In this document: in pieces, positions 36,901 to 48,900 of the stretch
How positions within the stretch are numbered: position 1 is the stretch's first letter
How the letters are laid out: each line of letters begins with the position of its first letter
NCBI GenBank assembly: GCA_002633025.1
Contig: NMRB01002091.1
Coordinates: 1-64,000, forward strand
Reading direction: 5' to 3'
DNA length: 64,000 nt
Source: Notospermus geniculatus
Taxonomy: Eukaryota; Nemertea; Pilidiophora; Heteronemertea; Lineidae
The notes under the pieces: generated by a model
Database searches by the model: none
What the model was told of the DNA's origin: nothing
Seen by the model: the letters and a program-made list of their open reading frames with translations, nothing else
Translations under genes and position numbers: made by a program

Positions 36901-39900
36901 ATTATGCGTAATTCATTTTCAACTAATATTGACCTACAAAATGAGCGACGAATGAATGTTGTTGCACTCTAGTACAGCACCAACTTTTTCTTTTCAAGAC
37001 TAAGATATGTGTTCTGCCATCTTGTCATTGATGTGATCTTTGTTTTAGGAGGCACTAAGAACCGACCAGGTGAGTTATTATAATTATAATTTTTGTTCAA
37101 CACAAAATTTACTGAAAATAGTGCCACATACAGGTGTTGTTGCACAGAAGGACAGCACGAGCTTTTCTTTTCAAGACTGAGATATAATATATGTATACTG
37201 CTATTTTTGTCATTAATGTAATCTTTCCTTCAGAAGGCTCTGAGAACCGACCAGGTGGTAGACCAAGTGAGTAATTATATAATTTTTATTCAAAACAAAA
37301 TGCTCTGAAAATAGAGCAACATGTAGTTGCACTGTAGGACAGCACCAGCTTTTATTTTCAAAGACTGAGATACATGTAGGCCTACTGCTATCTTGTCATT
37401 AATGTGATCTTTGCTTCAGGAGGTCCTAACGACCGACCAGGTGGGTAAATTTATATTCATCATAAATTGACTCGAAAATAGAGCGACGGATGTACAGATA
37501 TGTTGTTGCACTATAAGTCAGCACCAACTTTTCTCTTCAAGACCAAGATACATGTACTGGTATCACTTGTCATTAATGTCATCTTTGCTTCAGGAGGCCC
37601 TGAGAACCGACCAGGTGAGTACATGTAATTATGTGTAATTCATATCCAACAAAAATTGACCTGAAAAAAGAGCAACATACAGATGTTGTTGCACTGCAGT
37701 ACAGCATCAGCTTTTCTTTTCAAGACTAAGATATGTGTACTGCCACCTTGTCATTGATGTGATCTTTGTTTTAGACGGCTCTAAGGAGCGACCAGGTGGA
37801 GGAGGTGAGTTATTACATATAATTTACGTTCAACACAAAAATAAACTGAAAATTATAGTGCGACATACAGGTGTTGTTGCATAAAAGGACAGCACCAGCT
37901 TTTCTTTTCAAGACTGAGACATACACATGTATACTGCTGTTTTTGTCATTAAAGTACTCTTTGCTTCAGGACGCCCTGAGAACCGACCAGGTGGTAGACC
38001 AAGTGAGTAATTATATAATTTTTATTCAAAACAAATTGACCTGAAAATAGAGCGACGTACAAACGATGTTGCACTCTTGTACAGCACAATGTTTCCTTTT
38101 CAAAACTAAGATACGTGTACTGCCAACTTGTCATTAATGTGATCTTTGCTTCAGGAGGCCCTAAGGACCGACCAGGCGGTGGACCAGGTGAGTAATTATG
38201 GCCCAGTAAATTATATAAAATTTATATTCAAAACAAATTGACCTGAAAATAGAGCGACATAATAGATGCCGTTGCACTGTTGTACAGCACCAGAGTAAAG
38301 GCACTGCTCCACTTGACAATTTTCTCGCAGAAGTTGGCTCACAATGGGCAATTCACCATTGTTTGTGTCCTGTCGGCTTACACTGAGACCAATGACACAA
38401 ACAACTGCTCGCAGTTGAGTTGCCCTTTGAGAGTCAACTTCTGTGAAAAAAACTGTCAAGTGGAGCAGCGCCTTAAAGCCCAGGTCACACTGTGGCGACT
38501 TAGGAGGGCGAATCCCCGCGAATTAGAATGATATGGTCCATGGACCATGAACATACCTCTCTCTGTCATTACACTATTATGTCCAAAGGGGTGAGCACAT
38601 GGTCCATGGACCATTTCATTCTAGTTCGCGGGGATTCGCCCGCCTAAGTCGCCACAGTGTGACCTGGGCTTAAGATACTGCTATCATTAATGTGATCTTT
38701 GCTTTATAGAAGGGTCTAAGGACCGACCAGGTGGTGGACCAGGTGAGTAATTCATATTCCACAGAAACTGACCGGAAAAAAATAGTGAAAATGGCGAGTC
38801 ATTTATATTCTTTAAAACTGGCTAGAAGCTAGAGCAACATACTACAGGTGTGCTGCTCTGTACATGGCTCTGTAACACAGCACCAGCATTTCAAAAGATC
38901 GAGATTGTTGCTTAATATGATGCTTTAGGAGGCTCTAAGGATCGACCAGGTGGTGGACCTAAGTAATTTATATTCCACACAAACTGACCTGAAAATAGAT
39001 CAACATGCGCACATTGCTGCACTGTAATACCGCATCAACAAAGGCATCTAGTAACAAGACTGATGGGCTGTTTCTAATTTTTCGTTGGTCAGGTTTTGTA
39101 GGTGCTGTTCACCTATAGGCTCCCTTTCTTTACTGTTGCCCCTTCATTTTGTATTTATCTTGCTCTTCATTTATTTTCTAGGCCTAATTTGTTATCACTT
39201 CCTCATACATTTGTTTAATATAAATTACTCTCACTATGGTCTTGGGGGTATTGTACTGTTAGTATAATTATACTGTTAGTTTAATTCCTCCAAGCTATAT
39301 TTTCCCTTCAGCCTAGTCAAGCCTTACATTCACTAATTACTTTTCTGTTAGGTTGAGCAACCACCTTTTGGGGCTTGTACCGGTACTCTTTTCTTTCCTT
39401 AATTGCTGTCATGTCCTGTTTGGATGGGATACTTCATGTCTACATTTGGGTTTCAGCTCAGTCTGTTCTAGAGTTTCGGATTGTAAAATCCCAGCCTGAA
39501 GAAGACCCCGGTTGGGGTCGAAAATTCGCAAACACTCTGGAAATTGCCTTTTTATTTATCATATATTGTGTGTCAATTTTTGTGCTTTTCATCTCTTTAG
39601 TAACAAGACTAAGATACATTTACTGGCATCTTGTCATTCGTGTGATCTTTGTTTCAGAAGGCTCTAGGCCCCCACTATCAGGGGATGGACATGGTGAGTC
39701 ATTTATATTGCTCCAAAGTGGCTAGAAACTCGAGCGACATACAGATGTTGCTGCTCTGTTCATGGCTCTTTAATACACCACAAGCATTTCTTTAGATTGA
39801 GATTGTCGCTTCTCGTCATTATTGTGATTTTTGCTTTAGGAGACTCTGTGAACCGACCAGGTGGTCATGGTGGTGGGCCAGGTGAGTAATTATACAATTT

Positions 39901-42900
39901 CTATTCAACACAAATTTACCTGCAAACGGAGCGACAAAAAGATGGCCGTTGCACTGTAGTACAGCTTTTTTTCAGGTATACGATACATGTACTGCTATCT
40001 TGTCATTAATGCGATCTTTGCTTTAATTAGGAGGCTCTGAGGACCGACCAGGTGGTGGACCAGGTGAGTCGTTCATATTCTACACAAACTGACTTGAGAA
40101 TTGATCGACATGATCATATTACTGCGATGTGATACGGCACAGCTCGGTACGTCTTTCACGCCAGTCAGAGACGAACTTCAATCTTGTCATTCGTGCGATT
40201 TTTGTTTCAGAATGCATTCTGGGCCTCGATGGGGGGGGGGGCACGGGAAGTCATTTACATTCCACAGAAACTGAGCAAAAAACTGAACAACAATATGCAG
40301 ATATTGCTGCACTGTGTGGTACAGCATGAGCTTCGTAGTCTCTTTACAAGACTAAGATACATTGTACATGTACTAAGATCGTACATATCATCTTTTACTT
40401 CATTTGACATCAATTTCAGGGGGCAAATGCCCACTACGACACTCGTTCAAGACAGAGAACGGCATGTGCTGTTGGCAAAAGACTCCCAAAAAATGTTGCC
40501 CATTGAATATGTTGCCCTCGTCACGAATGGACAGTTGCTGCGCTAAGAGGAATGGTATAATTCAAACCCAGGAATGTTGCCCCCTCAACCAACAGAGAGT
40601 TAATGGAAAATGTATCAGCCCAAAGCCAGCGCCAGAACCAAGAAAGTCGGAGCCAACCACAATAAAACCTGGTAGGACATATCGTTCACGACAACTCTTG
40701 GTTGTTTGGCTGGATAATCCTTGTAATACGATATTCTATAGTCTATCACACTTATACTTAATCATCCAACTGATTCATTTGAGATCAATTTCAGGAGGTA
40801 AATGCCCACTACGACACTCGTTCAAGACAGAGAACGGCATGTGCTGTTGGCAAAAGACTCCTAAAAAATGTTGCCCATGGAACATGTTGCCCTCGTCACG
40901 AATGAACAGTTGCTGCGCTAAGAGGAATGGTATAATTCAAACCAAGGAATGTTGCCCCCTCAACCAACAGAGAGTTAATGGAAAATGTATCAGCCCAGAG
41001 TCAGGGACACCTCCAGGAGGAGGAGGAGGAGTGATAGAGCCAACCGCAATCGCCACACTCAAACCTGGTAGGATTTCTAGTTGATACATTTTGATATAGT
41101 TTGGCTGAATAATCCTCGGAACACCACATTCAGTCAACAGAAAATAAAAATCTCTGTTTTCTTTCGCAATCATTCTCTTGCATGGCTCCTACAATCACGT
41201 CTTAGTGAGACGTCGAGGTAAGATGAGAGTCATCTTGGTTCGACATCGTTGTTTCCCCAAATAGTTGTTGGCCCAAAGAAAATTTTTATTCGACCTCTCC
41301 ATTCATTATGATCTTCGATTCAGGAGGCTCTGTGCATGGACCTGGGGGTGGAGAAGGTGAGTTATTCATGCTCGGTACAAATAAAATAAAAAAATGGGTG
41401 TATCAGGAAGATGATGCAATTCGTTGCAAAGAAAAAAAGCAACACTCCCTTCAAATCAAAAAATGAGAGACGACGACTTGTTTCTCTTGTGAGTTCTTTG
41501 ATTTCCATTTCAGGAATCACTGAGCCCGGAACAATAGGTGGTGGAGGTAAGTCAATTTATTGACTAATCGATTTTTAAGCTGATGTACATGTACATTAAG
41601 TGGAATATTTTTAATATTTTACACATACATGTACATCAGCCTAAAAATCGATACAGTTCAATATGGAAATTTTCAAATGCACTTAGATGTTGTTGTAAAG
41701 TAAGTAGTAGTGAGACAAAAAAATGTGAGAAGGAAAACGATTTCAGAAAAATGTGTTACGTATTATCCTCCTGATACATTTGACATCCATTTCAGGAATC
41801 ACTAAGCCCGGACCAATTGGTGGTGGTGGTGGTGGTGGTGGCGCAGGTGAGTCATTAATATTCCACTTATATCAGCATAAAAATCGATACAATTCAAAAT
41901 GGAAGTTTTCAAATGCCCGTGCTGTTGAAAAGTAGCTACTGCAGTGAGAAGGAAAAGAGTTCACAAAAATTAGACACATGTTAGATTCTCCCTGATATTT
42001 TGAACATCCATTTTAGGAATCACTAAGCCCGGACCAATTGGTGGTGGTGGTGGTGGTGCAGGTGAGTCATTAATATTTCACTCATATCAGCATACATGTA
42101 AAAATCGATACGATTCAAAATGGAAGTTTTCAAATGCCCATGCTGTTGAAAAGTACATGTAAGTACTGTAGTGAGAAGGAAATGAGTTCACAAAAATTAG
42201 ACACATGTTAGGTTGTCCCTCATATATTGGACATCCATTTTAGGAATCACTAAGCCGGGAACAAGTGGTGATGGAGGTGAGTCATTCATGTTGCACTAAC
42301 ATCAGCCTAAAAATCCATAAAATTCAAAATGGAAATACATGTATTCAGATTCACCAGATGCTGATGCAAAATAAGTAGCAATGAGAAGGAAACGAGTTTA
42401 CCAAAAATATGTTACGTGTTATCCTCCTGATATATTTGCCATCAATTTCAGGAGTCACTAAGCCTGGAACAATTGGTGGTGGAGGTGAGTCATTAGGGAG
42501 GTTTCGCAAATCTGACGAAACACGAAGTACGAAATACGACATTGGATTTAATTTCCATGATGTAATGTATTTCAGGAAATGGTTGGTACCACAAATATCG
42601 CCTGCTGCAAGAGCGTCTTTTAGCATCTGACGTTAGACCGATAGAGTTCCCGTGCATATTAAACTTTAAAATTTATCGTTCGTTTCCACTTCGTATCTAC
42701 GAAGTGGAAATTTAAAAATTCAACACCATAACTCTGTGGGTCTTACATGATATGCTAAAAGACGCACTGGCAGCAGGAACATTTGTAGCACCAACCATCT
42801 CCACAAATACATTAGATCCTGGAAATGAAGTTGAATTTCGTATTTCGTACTTCGTGTTTCGTCAGATTTGCGGAACCTCGCTATTAATATTCCACACAAA

Positions 42901-45900
42901 TCAGCCCAAATGGATGTTAACTAAAAATTGAAAAAAAATAATGTCAATTTCAGCTAGCACAAAGCCCGGAACAGGTGGTGGTGGTGGCGGTGGTGATGGT
43001 GGAGGTGAGTCATTTCTAAAAATCAAATGCAACTCAAAATGGAGACAGATGTTTTATGCAATAGATGGTGTTACAAAGTAAATAACGAATTCACAAAAAT
43101 GAAAAACTTATCATCCAACTGATTCATTTGAGATCAATTTCAGGAGGTAAATGCCCACTACGACACTCGTTCAAGACAGAGAACGGCATGTGCTGTTGGC
43201 AAAAGACTCCAAAAAAATGTTGCCCATGGAACATGTTGCCCTCGTCACGAATGAACAGTTGCTGCGCTAAGAGGAATGGTAGAATTCAAACCCAGGAATG
43301 TTGCCCCCTCAACCAAAAGAGAGTTAATGGAAAATGTATCAGCCCAAAGCCGCAGCCACAACCACGACCGAAAGGGATAGAACCAACCGAAACAGTCCGC
43401 ACACTCAAACCAGCTGGTAGGATTTCTAGTTTTATGCATTTTGATAGAGTTCGGCTGAATAATCCTCGGAACACCACATTCTTCAGTGTATAGAAAATAA
43501 AAATCTCTATTTAGGCCGTGAGACATGACTGGAAAATATGGCTATTTCTTGATTTTTGCAGCGTAGTTATGGTAACTAAAAATTTCCTTCTGTTTTATAT
43601 GCAGATGGACATGCTGAACACATTCAGCTTGTTACCACACGACGAAACCTGCACATTTCCAAGATGGCCGCCCTTTTTAGGGGGCCAAAGGGGTTAACAG
43701 TAGGGGTCAAAAATTTGATGTCTTCAAATCCTATCAACATGGGTATCAAATTAAAGGTCTCAGTGAGTACAACAACATGGCATGCGTTTCATTCCCCAAA
43801 ATGTACACTGAAACCCCTGAGGGGGTCAAAAAGGGCCAAAAATCCAATTTTTGACCCCTTCCCACTAGTTCCACGGGGGCTGCAGGGGGATGAAAATATT
43901 TTTTTTCAACATTGCTCTCATAGAGCTTCAAAATGATACCCATGATGACACCCTTTGNTGTGCGACACACCGGCAAATCCTTCGTTGAAAGCCATTAAAA
44001 CATCGACTTCCGGCTTGGTCCAAAGAAAACGGCAAAATGCGCATGCGCGAATTATCCATGGCAATGACCTAATTACGAAGTTTGATCTCATCTATAAAGC
44101 CAAGCAAGATTTTCTATCTGATGAAGCTAATGCTCGCAAGACAAAGCTTCTGCTAATTCTTATAGGGAGTTGCTTGTTCTATGAAGCAAAAGCGAAATTT
44201 TATAAATAGGGCCTACCTCTTCAAGAAAAAGCCCAGAAAAAGCAAATGCTACTTTTTATGAATTCGGCCCAATATCTATCACAATCATTCTCTTGCAATG
44301 ACTCCACACACATCTTACTAAGACCCAGGATGAGAGTCATCTGGGTTCGATATGGTTCCCAAGAGTTGTTGCCCCAAACAGCGTGGCCAGTAAATCGTTA
44401 TTCGATCTCCCCTCCACTCATACTAGTGAGGTTTTTCGCAAATCTGACGAAACACGAAGTACGAAATACGACATTGGATTTAATTACCGTGACGTAATGT
44501 ATTTCAGGAGATGGTTGGTACCATAAATATCGCCTGCTGCAAGAGCGTCTTTTAGCATCTGCCGTTAGACCGATAGAGTCCCCCTGCATATTAAACTTTA
44601 AAATTTATCTTTCGTTTATCTTCGTAGATACGAAGTGGAAATTTAAAAATTCAACACCATAACTCTGTGGGTCTTACATGATATGCTAAAAGACGCACTG
44701 GCAGCAGGAACATTTGTAGCATCAACCATCTCCGCAAATACATTAGATCCTGGAAATAGAGTTGAATTTCGTACATTTGTATTTCGTACTTCGTGTTTCG
44801 TCAGATTTGCGAAATCAGCCCAAATGGATGTAATTCAAAATTGAAAAAAAATGTCAATTTCAGCTAGCACAAAGCCCGGAACAGGTGGTGGTGGTGGTGG
44901 TGGTGGTGGAGGTGAGTCATTTCTAAAAATCAATGCAACTCAAAATGGAGACAGATGTTTTATGCAATAGATGGTGTTACAAAGTAAATAACGAATTCAC
45001 AAAAATGAAAGACTTATCATCCAACTGATTCATTTGAGATCAATTTCAGGAGGTAAATGCCCACTACGACACTCGTTCAAGACAGAGAACGGCATGTGCT
45101 GTTGGCAAAAGACTCCCCAAAAATGTTGCCCATGGAACATGTTGCCCTCGTCACGAATGAACAGTTGCTGCGCTAAGAGGAATGGTAGAATTCAAACCCA
45201 GGAATGTTGCCCCCTCAACCAACAGAGAGTTAATGGAAAATGTATCAGCCCAGAGCCGCAGCCACAACCACGACCGAAAGAGATAGAACCAACCGAAACA
45301 GTCCGCACACTCAAACCAGCTGGTAGGATTTCTAGTTTTATGCATTTTGATAGAGTTCGGCTGAATAATCCTCGGAACACCACATTCTTCAGTGTATAGA
45401 AAATAAAAATCTCTATTGTCTATCACAATCATTCTCTTGCAATGGACACACATCTTACAAAGACCCAGAGGCAAGATGAGAGTCATCTGGGTTCTATATA
45501 GTTCCCAGGAGTTGTTGCCCCAGACAGCGTGGCCAGTAAATCGTTATTCGATCTCCCCTCCACTCATACTAGTGAGGTTTTTCGCAAATCTGACGAAACA
45601 CGAAATACGAAATTGGACTTCAGTTCCATGACGTAATGTATTTCTGGTGATGGTTGGCACCACAAATATCGCCTGCTGCAAGAGCGTCTTTCAGCGTATG
45701 ACGTTAGACCGATAGAGTTAAAGGTGTATATTAAACTTTGAAATGTATCTTTCGTTTCCACTTCGTATCTAAAAATTCAAGATGCACCACAACTCTGTCA
45801 GTCTTACATGATACGCTAAAAGACGCACTGGCATCAGGGACATTTGTGGTACCAACAATCTCCAGAAATATATTAGATCCTGGAAATGAAGTTGAATTTC

Positions 45901-48900
45901 GTACGTCGTACATACTTCCTGTTTCGTGAGATTTGCGAAACCTCACTAATATCTTTGCTTCAGGAGGATCTGTGCACGGACCTGGTGGTGGAGAAGGTGA
46001 GTTAGTCATATTCGACACTAGTCAAAATAAAAAATTAATGTGATGCAGAAGCAGCACTCTGTTCAAATCACACAAATGAGAAACAAGTTTCTCTCGTGCA
46101 TGCTTACTCTGATGTTCATTTCAGGCGTCACGGAGCCCGCCCCAAGTGGTCCTGAAGGTGAGTCCTTAATATCACTTAAATCAGCCTAAAAATAGATACA
46201 CTTCAGAATGGAAACTTTATGCAGAAGATGCTGTTGCAAAGTAAGTGGCAGCGAGAAGGAAATGGGTTCACAAAAATGAGATACGTGTTACTCCTGTTCT
46301 ATTTGACGTCCATTTCAGGAATCACTAAGCCCAGACCAATTGGTGGTGGTGGAGGTGAGTCAATAGGGAGGTTTCGCAAGCGCCCGGTTAGGCCATACCA
46401 CGACGTTTATCTATTGTTTGGGTATACCCACACAATAGATAAACGTCGTCGTAGGGCCTAACCGGGCGCTTGCGAAACCTCCCTATTCATACATTGTACT
46501 TGGCAATCACTGAATTAAGATAGATGTATGTACATGTACAATACTCCTATCTTGCCATTCTCCCCAATAGATTTGGAGACTTGCGGCAAAGAACATGAAG
46601 CGGAAAGAAAATGAGTTGGGCTGTCAGAGAGGCACAGTGGAAACATCCGCGCCTGTCACCTTCGAGGTTCAGGGTTCGATACCCGGTCGAACCTGCTGCG
46701 ATGTGATACACAGAGGGCGACTCCCTCAGACAGCGCAGGTTTTCTCCTGGAAATCCCGTTTCTTCCTGCATTACATTGAACTCGCATATGTAGTCTACAC
46801 ACAGCTAGTTTAGTGTCTTCGGCGCTCAGACCTCGATTCAATAGGGAGGTTTCGCAAATCTGATGAAAAATGAACTACGACATACGAAATTGGACTTCAT
46901 TTCCATGACGTAATGTATTTCAGAAAATGGTTGGTACATATATCCCCTGCTGCAAGAGCGTCTTTTAGCGTATGACGTTTAGAACGATAGAGTTACGGTG
47001 TATTTGAAATTTTTCTTTCGTTTCCACTTCGTAGACACGAAGTGGAAATTTAAAAATTCATGATGCACCATAGCTCGTTCGGTCTTACATGACATGCACT
47101 GACAGGAAGGACATTTGTGGTACCAACCGTCTCCAGAAATACATTAGGTCCTGGATTAGAAAATGCAGTTGAATTTCGTATTTCGTACTTCGTTTTTCGC
47201 CAGATTTGCGAAACCTCCCTAATATCGCTCTTTATCAACGAATAGGCCCATGACTCAAAAATCGGAAGAATCAAAGTGATATTAGGGAGGTTGAGATCAG
47301 CGACTTATCACTGATCCTTATACGTATACGGATAGAACTCTGTACAACGAGGACACATTTTGTGTACATTTCGAGCCATATACGTATAAGGATCCGTGAT
47401 AAGTCGCTGATCTCAACCTCCCTATTGAATTAGGCCTACTGTCCTTATGCTCCTCGATATGAATATTTCACACAATACATCATGTAGATGACAATCATTC
47501 CCTTCACCTGTAGCAATGACAGTACCACCAAAGGAAGGACCATGCCCACTAAAGCACTCGATCAAGACAGCAAACGGCATGTGCTGTTGGCAAAAGACTC
47601 CCAAAAAATGTTGCCCATGGAATATGCTGCCCTCGTCACGAATGAACAGTTGCTGCGCTAAGAGGAATGGTAGAATTCAAACCAAGGAATGTTGCCCCCT
47701 CAACCAAAAGAGAGTTAATGGAAAATGTATCAGCCCAAAGCCAGGGCCGGAACCAAGAAAGTCGGAGCCAACCACAATAAAACCTGGTAGGACATATCGT
47801 TGGTGACATCTCTTGGTTGTTTAGCTGGATAATCCTTGTAATACGATATTCTATAGTCTATCACACTTATACTTTATTTTTACCACACATCTTACAAGAC
47901 ACTGCTAAAATTTTGCTAGTAATTTAAAGCCTATTGATGAAGATGTCATTCTGGGCCCATGTTCCCGAAGCCGTCGTTTGGTTAAGGATGTCGTTAAAGC
48001 TGGAAAAATGCATAGCGTAACGACATCGTTAACCTTACGACGGCTTCGGGAACATGGGTCCAGATTCGTTTGAAATGCAGACTATTCTATTACATGTATC
48101 ATTCTATTACATCGCAGAAAAGCCGACGGGACCTGGACTTCTGACAGGTGAGGAGATACATATATCTTTATTGAGATGTTATTTTATATTCACGATCAGC
48201 AATTATAATGTATACTCAATCGATAAAGACATACATAGTTTTTGTCAGTTTTAACATTTTTTAAATGAAATATTTTTACCAGTAAAAAATTCTCGTTGAA
48301 CTGACACAACTGAGAACTAACATGACTAATGCCCGCTGTACACGATCAAATTTTTCATCCAATTTTCGGAATATGCTCAATAAATGCCTACATGCGAGTT
48401 TATACACTCAAGCCCCATTAGGCCCGGAATCTGAATTTAAAAAAAAATTGGATGAAAAATTTGATCGTGTACAGCGGGCATAAGGTATAGTTGGTGAAAT
48501 GGACCATCATCTACGACTTTTTATTTCTCACAAAAATTGTAATTAATATAATATTAATATACATGTATAATCTGCACAAAAATCAATCGAAATTGGCAAG
48601 AGATTGCCGAAGCGATATTTACGTTTACTCCTTTGTTTGTTAATTCAGTTTTTGTATTTTTGCTTATTTTTTAGGTTCGATCTTTGGTCATAAGATGTGG
48701 ATATTTGTTGGACCAACACAGAACACCAAAGGACTGTCAGTTCAGGCAAAAGGGGTACCGATTGTCCCAGGGATATCAGGACTGAAAGCCTGGAGTTTCA
48801 AAGGTGCTTCCAACAGCTTCGTCAAAATTTCACACAAGGGAAAACTGGACTTCAGTACAAAGAGCTGGACGTTTGCAACTTTCCTTTTACAAGAGAAAGA

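Noticed and set aside
43664-43936. ORF beginning MAALFRGPKG
   Set aside because: No splice or family support; lies in an insertion within an intron of gene B, likely a dispersed repeat.
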